This document shows positions 1 through 9,600 of a stretch of 64,000 nt of DNA, one piece after another. Both the position numbers and the translations under genes were made by a program. The notes beneath the pieces were generated by a model, which ran no database searches, was not told the DNA's origin, and was given only the letters and a program-made list of their open reading frames with translations. Numbering within the stretch: position 1 is the stretch's first letter; each line of letters opens with the position of its first letter. The stretch comes from Pocillopora verrucosa (lineage: Eukaryota > Cnidaria > Anthozoa > Scleractinia > Pocilloporidae). The DNA lies in the NCBI RefSeq assembly GCF_036669915.1, contig NC_089314.1:4112120-4176119 (forward strand). Direction: 5' to 3'.

Positions 1-709
1 CCCCCTCCTCTGTGGTGAACCTTGCATTACATCTCTCCTGTGTTGTGTTACTTGAAAACTACATTATCCAAGCCAATTAAGATGAAGAATCTTCTCATGT
101 ATGTTTTCGATGCAAATCCTCAGACTCAAGATAGAGCACTTTTCGATTGAGTATCGTAAACGCGTGAAAACAAACCAAAGGAAAGACCAAAAATTGCCAA
201 AAGAATTCAGAGTAAAATTAGGCTGAGGGCTTCCCAAATAACAAAATCCACCAAGCGCTGTCTTCAAGCAGTAAAGCTAGATAAATATAATAAAAAAGAA
301 ACTTAAATAAACATACGCTTCATTCTTTTCTGAAACTTTCCGTGGTAGCAGAATTAAAACGAGCTGAACTGGAGCTCTTCCCCACCGTTATTTATCTCCT
401 GAATTCACACATCAAAATCTAGAGCGCTCTAAAATCATTAACAGCGACTAGGACTGAAAAAAATAATAAATTAAGGGGCACTAGAAAACATCTACAGCGG
501 AAGACAAACAGGAGCAAAACAGGAGGTCAAACGATTAAAAAAGGAAAACAAAATATTTATTGATGAAAAGATATCATGTCTAGTTTATCGTGTTGTAAGT
601 TTTCAATTGCCCATCGTATCTAATTCCTACTGAGCAACTATTCGTCGTCATTTGACACACTGACTTGTTTTTTCATTTTAATTCACTTTCTCTTTTCTTT
701 TTACATCAG
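1..709. repeat. Array spacer, near-identical to 25862-26586
   Basis: No gene is seen here. The stretch matches 25,862 onward almost base for base. It contains the perfect palindrome TAGAGCGCTCTA near 420 and the block beginning AGCAGAATTAAAACGAGC that lies upstream of most copies of the family. Near 600 it passes directly into intron sequence normally found before the linker exon, so the signal, PAN and EGF exons have been deleted. Confidence 0.75.
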
Positions 710-1102
710 TTGAAAATGACTGCAGCTGGAACAGGTAGATGTTTGACAGCTTTTATCTTTTCCTTTTGTTCTGAGCAAAATGCCGTCAACTCCAATTTGT
801 AATAATAATAATGGGAACAATGAGAATTCGATAGTTGACATTCCATGAGGTGGCTCTTCTTGTCCACTGCTTCCAAGTCGAATTGGAATGTAGAAATTTA
901 GGTTTTATGTGGAGGGAGTTTTATGCCTCGTAGCAAAACTTTTCATGGCCGATTGGCAAGTGTCAACATCTAGGTTAAGGTTCTTTCCGAAAGCGACATT
1001 GCTGCTCAGTACACAAATTGCAGCTTACCTCATGGTTCTTTTCTTAACTGGTCTGCATTCAATAATCTTACTCATGGCAATGTCACAGTTGAAGAGCCCT
1101 GA
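710..1102 (+). pseudogene. Decayed PAN-EGF-pentraxin family member (3' remnant)
   Basis: Two exon relics remain. At 710-734 is a truncated linker exon reading V-E-N-D-C-S-W before a GT. At 934-1102 is the 3' half of the last pentraxin exon, still reading HGRLASVN and ending in the family's GNVTVEEP-stop. An in-frame TAG at 971-973 interrupts it. The sister copy at 26,587-28,171 has about 1.2 kb more, including a first pentraxin exon. Here that segment is deleted between about 799 and the TAATAATAATAATGG tract. No signal, PAN or EGF exon is present, so no secreted protein can be made. Confidence 0.8.
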
Positions 1103-2006
1103 ACTACATTGGTCAATGATCAAAACTTCTGCAGAGCCTAAAATCAAAGCTCACGTGATGTAAATTCTTGATATTAGTGAATGTACCATATGCATGGCAT
1201 AGTTCTAAAATAGATACCAAAATACGGAATGATATTTCGTTGAAACGCTGCTTTTAACCAGTTATTTGGAAAACATTTCATTCATCTATTCACCTATTAA
1301 CTTAGTAAAATGCTTGCAGTAGTCTAGAAAATTCCAGAGCAAAATGTACAGAATCTGAAAATTCTGCTATTGACATCGTAGTTTAAGAACTAGGGAATGT
1401 GCTAATGTGTGTAGAGGGGGGTGGGGGAGGGAGGGCTATGACATGGTTTGATGTATTAAACTGTCAGATCGAAAGTTTAACTGTTGGCTGGCCTACATTT
1501 TTAATGTTAGCTTAATGAAGACAGTGGAAGGGTTTCCCAAATAACAATAGCCCACCGAGCGCTGTCTTCAAACAATAAAGCTAGATAAGTTCAATTAAAA
1601 AAGCTTCACTAAACAGACGCTTTAATATTTCCTGAAACTTTCCGTGACAGCAGAATTAAAACGAGCTGAACTGGAGCTCTACTGGTTTATCATTTTCTCC
1701 TGAATTTACAAATCAAAAACTAGAGCGCTAAAATAGCAGCAACTAGAAAAAAAATAAGGAACCCAGGCACGCTTTAAAAAATTTCCAGAGGAAGACAAAC
1801 AAGAGCAATACAGGAGGTCAAACGCCTAGAAAAAAATTTACAGAGAAAGACAAACGGGAGCAAATTAGGAGGCCAAACCCCCAGAAAGGAGAACAAAATA
1901 ATAATTGATGTCAAGATAACATGTCATTAACAGAAGCAGATGTTTGCAAAGCCCATGCAAAAGCTTTATGTTGCGTGTCTGTGGCATTACGAAATCGTGT
2001 ATCACC
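1103..2006. promoter_or_regulatory. Spacer and candidate promoter block of the 2042-7724 gene
   Basis: The first part is the 3' untranslated-type block that follows every family member (AATATTAGTGAATGTACC). It is followed by a G-rich tract near 1417-1435. About 1,640-2,006 is a block repeated upstream of nearly every first exon in the array: GAGCTGAACTGGAGCTC, then AGACAAACAGGAGCAAA-like runs, then GCAGATGTTTGCAAAGCCCA. Its conservation and fixed position suggest the promoter and 5' UTR, but no TATA box or start site can be assigned. Confidence 0.4.
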
Positions 2007-2027
2007 ATGAAAGTCATTTCTCTTTGA
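2007..2027 (+). promoter_or_regulatory. Six-codon upstream ORF (MKVISL-stop)
   Basis: ATG AAA GTC ATT TCT CTT TGA lies 14 nt before the main ATG and in another frame. It has A at -3, as does the main start. The same uORF is found at 9566, 12190, 17661, 19259, 29109, 36657, 47088 and 49712 with few changes. It may throttle translation of the main ORF through leaky scanning or reinitiation; that role is inference. Confidence 0.55.
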
Positions 2028-2041
2028 GCTACGAAAATAAG

Positions 2042-5000
2042 ATGGCTTTTTTCTTTTTATCTGCCAATCTTCTTGCTCTGGTTGTATCGGCGAGTTCTGT
2101 GAAGACTTCAAAAGGTGAGGTCTTTCTTCCTTTTTGCTTTATTTTCCTGATATCTACATCGTCTTTTTGAGAAAGTCGAAACCATTTTAATTGGTAATTT
2201 TCATTTCTTTATCAAAACACAGGACAAACGCCAAACGTTGGGTTTGTTTTCACCAATTTGCTTGCTCACAAAGGCTACTATTTGAACGTTACAACTGTTG
2301 GTGCAAAACTGGTCCAAGACTCCCTTGAGTGCGTTTTCAAGTGTCTGGAGAAGGATCCATGTTTGTCCTTCAACCTGGCCGATTTGGATGATAACATTGA
2401 CAATCTGCTATGTGAACTGCTTCCATCTGACCATTACACCCATTCAGATAAGTTCATCACCAACCATCTTTGGTATCACTTCAGTATTGTGGTAAAATTA
2501 TTTTCCTTTTTCTACTTTATCCTATCATCACTCTTTTTGTTACTACTATTATTTCATCCTAATAATTACTAAAATCAGTTCCAATCGTTTGAGCAAAGTT
2601 TATTCAAGTGTTCAACGTTAATATATATCTCTCGTCCGAAGCCATTTTTAAGTCGTTTTATTGATACGTCTTCGAAGTTTGTTTAACTGGTTTTATCAAG
2701 GGAGTAAGTAATTGATTTTCTCGGTTTTAGTCTCCTTGTTCGAGGTTGCCCTGTCAGAACAATGGAACTTGTGTACCTCTGTACCGGACAAACAGCTACA
2801 AGTGTCGCTGTACGAAAGCATACACAGGAAGCCACTGCGAAAACGGTAAAAGGTGTTAGTTCCTAGAACAACATTTTCAAAAATATTTCGCGCGCGTGCC
2901 TTTCGTATCTGATTCCTACTGAGCTATCATTCATCGTCATTTTACCTCACATTGACTTGTTTTGATAAATATAAATGTTTTCCTACTGTTATTCATTTCC
3001 TTTGTTCTTTGTATATCAGTTGATAATGACTGCAGCTGTTCATCAGGACCAGAAGGAAAACAGAGATGCAAAATAGGTCAGTTAATATTCCACCTTCAAG
3101 TTAAGGTAGCTTGAAACAGCTTTCCGAGACACCTATACCGAATATCTATAAAAAAAAAACCCTAAAAAAGCTACTTTCCCTTTGCGAAGCCAAAGGAAAT
3201 TCACTCGTGTTCACAAAATGATTAAAGTCTGAAGTAATGGCGTTTCCAAGGCAACCACAATCCCGTTACATGGTTTTTTAGATCGATCTCGTAATACGAA
3301 GCCAATATCCAGCCATCTTGACCGAACAAGCTTTTTTAATAAAGGATTTATCTTGTAGAGAACGACTTCTCTTTATTTTAAATAAATCAAGAATGAATTT
3401 TTGACCTCCAGAGCCGAAGAAGGAAGTCAGCTGTGTTTGTAGCACAATAAAGCCACGTCAGTCGTTTATGCTTTATTTGTTTTGTTTGTGGTGGTCCTCG
3501 GCCGATTTTTGCCACTCCACCGCCGGCATTGTCTAAAAATTGCTAATTCTGTTAGTCCACTCGGGTAGCTAATGCGAACGATGGATTCGCTTCATATCGT
3601 CCACTGCCGCTGCCAGCGATATAACGCATGATTCTACTATGGCGAAATAGAAATTATCTCAGAAGTGAAAATAAATTCTATTTGACGGCATGTTTTGAAA
3701 ATTTTTTAAAATGACTGAGAACACGATGAAAATTCGTCAGATGAAACGCTATTACGACAAATTCAATAAACTTGATTTAGAGCTCAGACAATTTGCGTCA
3801 CGCCAAATCCCCGATTGCAGAACGTCTACAAGAAATAAAATAAAACAAAATAAAAGTAAGCAAAAAACAAAAGGTAGAATAACATAAAAAAGGAGATACA
3901 TAATACAAACAGAAAATCAGATGCCACAAAAACCATCAAAACGGCCCAAGAGATACTGCCAAATCAGGCAAAACACAATAAAATAGCAAACGCGGAGTAA
4001 AAACAATTTGGCCCGGAACACGTACGGTCAAAACGACGATGCCAAATCAGGCAAAAGGTGCGAAACAAACGGAGGTCAGACTACTAAACAAAATGACACT
4101 GCCAAATCAGGCAAAACACAACGAGGGTAGACTAAAAGATCAGCAATGACAAGGTGAGGATTAGAGCTGAAAGAAAAGAGACGTGCATGGTAAACGAGGA
4201 TGAAAAAAGCTCACCTAAAATCTACCCGCAACGCCAACATTCTGAATCTCGGGCAACCACTGAAAACCGAGGGACGCGCCTTGTAAATTTGCCTCTGGCC
4301 GGGACCTTCCAACAAGAGGTCTTCTATGCAAGGAAGCTCAAACCCTCCCTTAACAAAAGACTTCAACTGAGAAGAGCTGTCATGCAAAAAGGGCCAAAAA
4401 TAGGCCGAGGCCACTATGGGACGATCAAAGTGCCGAAGCCAGAGCACGACGAGAGAGCTCTAACAGAAGGGACGATGGCACTTACAGAAGGGCAGACCCA
4501 ATTGCTCTCGTCTCGCCGATCCTGGGCCGAGGCGTCAACGCCGCAGCAGCCGGGGGAGGCGAATTTAGAATTGTAATGCGACGCAAACCGATCGATTGTG
4601 TGAGGGCCCCATTGGCGTCAATCACTCGAAATACAGAAGGGTTGACGGACCAGTCATCTTTGTCAACAAATCTGCTGAGAAGATCTGCCCTTTCATTAAG
4701 CGACCTCGGGATCCATTGCGCTTCCAGAACGATGCTGTTAACAAAACAGAGATTAAAAATGTCCATAGCCAGAGCCTGGAGATTAATTTTGGAGCTCCCG
4801 ATAGCAACAATTCTGGCGGCGCCCTAATTATCAGTAAAGATTTTAACTCTCTTGTGTTTCAATCGAGCAACGTAAGAAAGCAACACGAAATAAATAGCTT
4901 TCAGTTCGCGGAACTTTGGCCGATATCTTCGGGTTCCCACATGCCGCTGATAACGGTGCCGTCTAGAGAAGCTGAAAAACCTCCGAAAGCTACATCACTT

Positions 5001-7724
5001 GTGTCGGAAAACATTACGGTGTGGGTCGCTGATGGTGGCCTTATAGAATAACCGTTGAGGCAATCGATGTTGCAGTACCAAACGTACCGCAGATATTTTG
5101 ATACTCTGTTCAACCACCTTCTCATCAATGAAGCTGGTGGACGGACACTCGAAAACATTTACGGCTGTGGCAGGTTGAAGGCAAAACTCAGAAAAAAAAG
5201 TCACTCATGCAAACGTGTCATCTTTTAGAAAAAGTTCGGATATAACGCGCGATGTCATTGGTAGAAAGAGCGTGCTCTATCAGAGTACAAAACATGGAGC
5301 TGAGCTAAAGCTGCCGCGCCAATTTCTTCTATGCTCGACCATTTTCCGGACTTCCCTTAGCCTTTTTTTTTCGTGAATTGAAAATGAATTTTCGGAACAA
5401 GCGTGCCGATAAGTAGCAATAGAATAGTCAAAAAAGGTCTGTATAAATATGCCAAGCGCTGTGATTGACGTTATTATAACGCGAAAATCCTCAAAGAGGA
5501 AACGAAGTGAACTGTCCGACTTTTGAAGGTTTTCACGTAAGCTTAGGTACGGTAATAAATATCAAACACATCTAACACACGTATATAGTTTCGTGTTCAC
5601 AAAGTTTCAATAGCTTCGTCTTCGAAGAAGTGGGGAGAAACACTCCTCTACGTCTCGTGTATCTCCTTACACTTCTTTCCTGCTCTAGCCACTTCCTCCG
5701 TGCTTCACAACAGAATGGAGCACAGTCAAGGCCTTTCTATTTGTTAATTAGTATAGCTATCGGGTAATTACAGAGATGTGTAACTTACTCCCAAACACTC
5801 TTTATAGCGAATGAGGTAAAAAAGTGGTGGTTTAGTGACGAAGCCAAAAAATAGACACAAACGCGCGCGCTCGCACACACGCACACACTTGGCTGCACCC
5901 AAACACAAAAGAGGTGAATGGGCTAAGAGACGCGTCCTACATTCTATTCACTAGTGAATGATAACTTCGTGTTTTGACTTCTTTACCCTATGCAATAACC
6001 ATGACGCGTAAACGACGATCTTCATATTCTACATTGTTAATTACATTATGGCCTCAGATAGTTGATGAGAGCGCACCCGAATCAGCTACCTTGCAAAGAA
6101 ACTGGGGGCAAATTACAAGTTACCTGGGTAGGACTGCCGGTCGTTCAAAGCTTAGCAACAAGACGGGATTGAGTCTTATTCTATGTTGCCTACAATTGAA
6201 TACTGTGTGGCATTCTTGAAGAACGCTAGAACATTTATACAAATAGTGTATACTTCTAAATAGGAAAATTTTATTAAAGAAAGCGCAGTTGCTCAAAAAA
6301 CTGTCTAAAAATTTTTGCAATTCATTTCCTCTGTTGTAGAGTACCTTATGGTGTTTCCGGAGCTGCGTTCTACAGAAAATTACGCCATGAAGAATCCAGC
6401 CATAACTTCAGATCTCAGCCAGTTGTCGTTGTGTTTTTTTATCAAACTTGTTCAAGACCAAGGGCTTCAGAATGTCGTCAGCTATGCCAGTGAACGTGGC
6501 AACGACATGATTCTCGCAATTCATCCAACATTAGGAGTATTTACTGTTGGCAACAAAAACATCCAGTAATGCTGCGTATATTTTTTAGTAGTCAGTTGAA
6601 GAATTATTATTCTTATTCAAGCCACAATAAGTTATTATACAGGAAATGCTACGATCGACTTCTTCCTAACTCGGAGAGAGAAAGTTAAACACACCAACAA
6701 ACGGAAAGCGTTAAGCTTCTTTCTCTTTTCTTATCATGATTTAAATACCAAATATGTTAATCTTTGACCGAAACAAATCTAGACGTATTTTCCTGTTGCA
6801 TTGCAAATAACTATTCGGGTCCTTTTTTAAATAGGGCTCAAGAGTCGTCTTTAAAGTGACGAGGACTTGCTTATTACGGTTTTAGCCATAAAAGGATGAG
6901 GTTTCTTAACCGACTCGGCTTTCAAAATAGTAGCTCAGATGATACTTAAACATTTTATAAGTAGAGAAAGATGTTTTTCATCTTGCCACGAGCGTAGGAC
7001 AAAGAAAAAAATTCTGAGTTCCCTTGAGGAATCGAACCTCAGACCTTCGGATTTCGCGTGCTGAGCCACAGAGATTCTACAGTGAGTGAGGTCTCTATTT
7101 TATAAGCTTGAATGTATGAATGATTTAGTCATTGATAAACGATTGATTGACTGAATGACAAGCCACTTACATATTCCTATAAACTGACTGACTACGGACT
7201 AACAGACTGAATAACTCTCTTCACCGACTTAGTGACAATGAAAAAGGAGGGTCTTAAATGATCAAATATATTTAATATTGTATGCTTTTTGTTTTGTTTT
7301 TTGTTTTGTTTTGTTTTGTTTCGTTTATTGTTTTGTTTTTCTTTTCAGTTTTACCTCGACAAATCTCTACGATGATACCTGGCAACACCTGTGTCTCACC
7401 TGGGAAAACACTCAAGGAGTAACGAAACTCTATAAAGATGGTCAATTTACAGAACAGGTAACGAATGATGCCACTAAGAATTATGTACTAAAGGCTGGTG
7501 GCTTCCTGGTGCTTGGACAAGAGCAAGACTCTATTGGCGGAGGCTTTGATCGTCACCAAACCTTTCATGGCCGATTGGCAAGTGTCAACATCTGGGATAA
7601 AGTTCTGTCCGAAGGCGACATTGCCGCTCAGTACACAAATTGCAGCATACCTCATGGTTCTGTTATTAACTGGTCTGTATTCAAAAATCTTGCTCATGGC
7701 AATGTTAGATTTGAAGAGCCGTGA
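2042..7724 (+). CDS. Secreted PAN-EGF-pentraxin-like protein, 6 exons, 371 aa
   Basis: Exons are 2042-2114, 2223-2491, 2731-2845, 3020-3076, 6340-6565 and 7349-7724, with phases 1,0,1,1,2 and GT-AG introns; they total 372 codons including the stop. Exon 1 is a hydrophobic signal peptide starting MAFFFLSANLLALVVSA. Exon 2 is a PAN/apple-like domain with four Cys (EC..KC....PC.SFN....LC.L) and an N-V-T glycosylation site. Exon 3 is a six-Cys EGF domain. Exon 4 is a linker with three Cys. Exons 5-6 form a pentraxin/LamG-like fold with HLCLTWEN (one residue off the pentraxin signature) and GQEQD plus a downstream Gln, matching the calcium ligands of pentraxins. The start is the first ATG with a good context before a signal peptide. 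The 3.3-kb fourth intron holds a DIRS-like relic. The protein is likely an extracellular calcium-dependent binding protein; the ligand is unknown. The closest relatives are 29144-34827 and the 3' half of 39533-45211. Confidence 0.8.
3298..3360. repeat. Half copy of the foldback repeat
   Basis: This matches the right half of the foldback element at 9970-10117 (GCCAATATCC, then GAACAAGC, then AATAAAGGATTTAT). The left arm is missing. The same half copy lies near 30,403 and 40,824, in the same intron of the sister genes. Confidence 0.6.
3786..5098 (-). mobile_element. Decayed DIRS-like retroelement fragment (RNase H to pre-recombinase region)
   Basis: Read on the - strand, fragments in shifting frames follow the order expected in DIRS-type elements. 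First is an RNase H segment with SDTSDVAFGGF and GMWEPEDIGQSSA. Next is WIPRSLNERADLLSR with KDDWSVNPSVF, then GTLIVP-stop-WPSAYFWPFLHD, then GPGQRQIY and FRMLALRVDF. The reverse transcriptase upstream and the tyrosine recombinase downstream are absent. Frameshifts and a stop inside the TLIVP..WPSA motif show it is dead. It replaces sequence found at the same place in the 20.4-23.6 kb intron. The motif TGCCAAATCAGGCAAAA occurs three times near its distal end (3957, 4040, 4100). Confidence 0.7.
5099..6330. other. Conserved intron module shared by all long fourth introns
   Basis: This block recurs at 32,207-33,438, 42,630-43,822, 22,325-23,585 and 53,035-53,990. It includes CTGTATAAATATGCCAAGCGC followed by TGACGTTATTATAACG (a TATA-like and a CRE-like word), a (GC)n/(CA)n microsatellite, and the pre-exon sequence. 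No convincing ORF is seen. It could be a repeat or an internal promoter that would transcribe only the pentraxin exons. Nothing in the sequence decides between these. Confidence 0.45.
5861..5888. repeat. (CG)n/(CA)n microsatellite
   Basis: An alternating purine-pyrimidine tract, CGCGCGCGC then CACACACGCACACAC, lies inside the conserved intron module. Variants occur near 23,068, 32,968, 43,391 and 53,768. It could form Z-DNA. Confidence 0.8.
6952..7106 (-). mobile_element. tRNA-derived SINE with 10-bp target-site duplication
   Basis: The element body is 6962-7096 (135 bp) on the - strand. It carries a box-A-like TGGCTCAGCACGCG and a perfect box B, GGTTCGATTCC, followed by CTCAGAATTTTTTTC and a tail. 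It is flanked by identical ATTTTATAAG at 6952-6961 and 7097-7106. The body resembles a SINE that I recall as widespread in corals. It sits in the fifth intron, antisense to the host gene. Confidence 0.75.
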
Positions 7725-7977
7725 ACTACATTGGTCAGTGATCAAAACTCTTGTAGAGCCTAAAATCATAAATCGCGTGATGTGAATTCCTAATATTAGT
7801 GAATATACCATATGCATGGCATAGTACTAAAATAGATACCAAAGCTGTTAGTTGGCCAGTTATTTGGAAAATACTTCATTCATTTATTTATTCACCTATT
7901 TCCTCAGTTTTTTGATAAAATAGGTTAAAATAAGAGGTAAATTTTAGGTGACCGGTGTTTGCCATAAAGTTAACATA

Positions 7978-8010
7978 GCTCATGGCAATGTTGCATTTGA
8001 AGAGCCGTGA
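7978..8010 (+). pseudogene. Duplicated tail of the last pentraxin exon
   Basis: About 30 bases of coding tail (HGNVAFEEP-stop) and the following 3' untranslated sequence are repeated in tandem downstream of the real stop at 7724. The UTR block of about 7,725-7,900 is therefore present twice. Similar tails lie at about 35,070-35,103, 45,465-45,498 and 55,471-55,502. Confidence 0.75.
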
Positions 8011-9565
8011 ACTACATTGGTCAGTGATCAAAACTCTTGCGGAGCCTAAAATCATAACTCGCGTGATATTAATATTCCTAATATTAGTGAATGTACCACA
8101 TGCATGCCTTAGTACTAAAATAGATACCAAAATATGAGTAGATATTTCGTTGAAACGCTTCTTTTGGCCAGTTATTTGGAAAACACGTCATTTATTTACT
8201 CACCTATTTACTCAGTTGTTTGATGAAACATATTAAAATAAGATGTTAACTTTTAAGTGACCGGCGTCTGCCATAAAGTTAAGACAATTACTTGTTTTAT
8301 TGTAAGCAGCCTTAACAACGTAAAACTTTTCTTCTCTGTTCTAATTCATTCTTGACACTTGAGAAGAAGTTTCGAGGGCCTTTCGAGATCTTTCAAGATC
8401 CCAAAGAAATTTCAAACATTGAGAGGCTGACAAGACGAGCGCTAATACTTTGAATGTGCGCCTATGAAAGCCTTTTAGAATGATAATCGCATATGCCCTG
8501 TCGCATATTATAAGTTGCGATTATGAGAAAAGCCTGCATGTCCTTAATAAGCCACCGTGTTCTACCGCTTTTTGCAACCTCTTAAAATATTTAGGGTGTT
8601 TCTGTACAGTTTTCTTGGAGTCCATATTACTTGACATCGAAAAACATCGCATGTCCCATAAGGGCCACAATAGAAGAAAGATATAGGTAGGTTCTTTACA
8701 AACCTAATGTATGCTTGCAGTAGTCTAAAAAATGCCAGAATAAAAGTTAGAGATTCTGGAAGTTTTGCTGTTCACATCGTAATTTTAGAACTAGGGTATG
8801 TGCTACAGACGGATGGGGGTGGGGGAGGGCTATGACAAGGTTTGATGTATTAAACTGTTAGAGCGGAAGTTTAGCTGTTGGCTGGCCTACATTTTAAATG
8901 TTGGCTGTCGTGTAGACCCCCTCCCCCCTCCCCCCTCCGGCTCCCCTCCTCCGTGGTGGACCTTGCATTACATCTCTCCTGTATTATGTTTCTTGAAAAC
9001 TACATTATCCAAGCCAATCAAGATGAAGAGTCTTTTAATGTATGTTTTCGATGCAAATCATTAAACTCAAGATAGAGCACTTTTCGATTCAGTATCGTAA
9101 AAGCGTGAAAAACAAACCTGTAAAAGGAAAGACCAAATATTGCCAAAAGAATTCAGAGTAAAATTAGGCTTAGGGCTTCCCAAACAACAAAACCCACCAA
9201 GCGCTGTCTTCAACCAATAAAGTTGGATAAATACAATAAAAAAGAAACTTAAATAAACATACGCTCCACTATTTTCTGAAACTTTCCTTGGCAGCAGAAT
9301 TAAAACGAGCTGAACTGGAGCTCTTCCCTAACATTATTTATCTCCTGAATTCACACATCAAAAACTAGAGCGCTCTAAAATAATTAACAGCGACTAGTAC
9401 TGAAAAAAAATAAATCCAGGGGCACTAGAAAACATCTACAAAGGAAGACAAACAGGAGCAGATCAGGACGCCAAACCCCCAAAAAAGGAAAACAAAATAA
9501 TAATTGATGGCAAGATATGCCTTTAAAAGTTTAGTGTTGCATGTCTGTGACATTACGAAATCATC
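8011..9565. repeat. Array spacer with paired G-rich and C-rich tracts
   Basis: No gene is seen. The order is 3' UTR-type sequence, then GGGGGTGGGGGAGGG at 8815-8829, then a C-rich tract at about 8917-8950, then the TAGAGCGCTCTA palindrome near 9368 and the upstream block. Close copies are 35,104-36,656, 45,500-47,087 and, with changes, 16,110-17,660 and 25,012-26,580. Confidence 0.7.
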
Positions 9566-9600
9566 ATGAAAGTCATTTCTCTTTGAGCTAAAAGAATAAG

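Noticed and set aside
6962..7096. Possible functional tRNA gene
   Set aside because: It has box A and box B, but the arms do not form a clear cloverleaf, and it has SINE-type target duplications and a tail.
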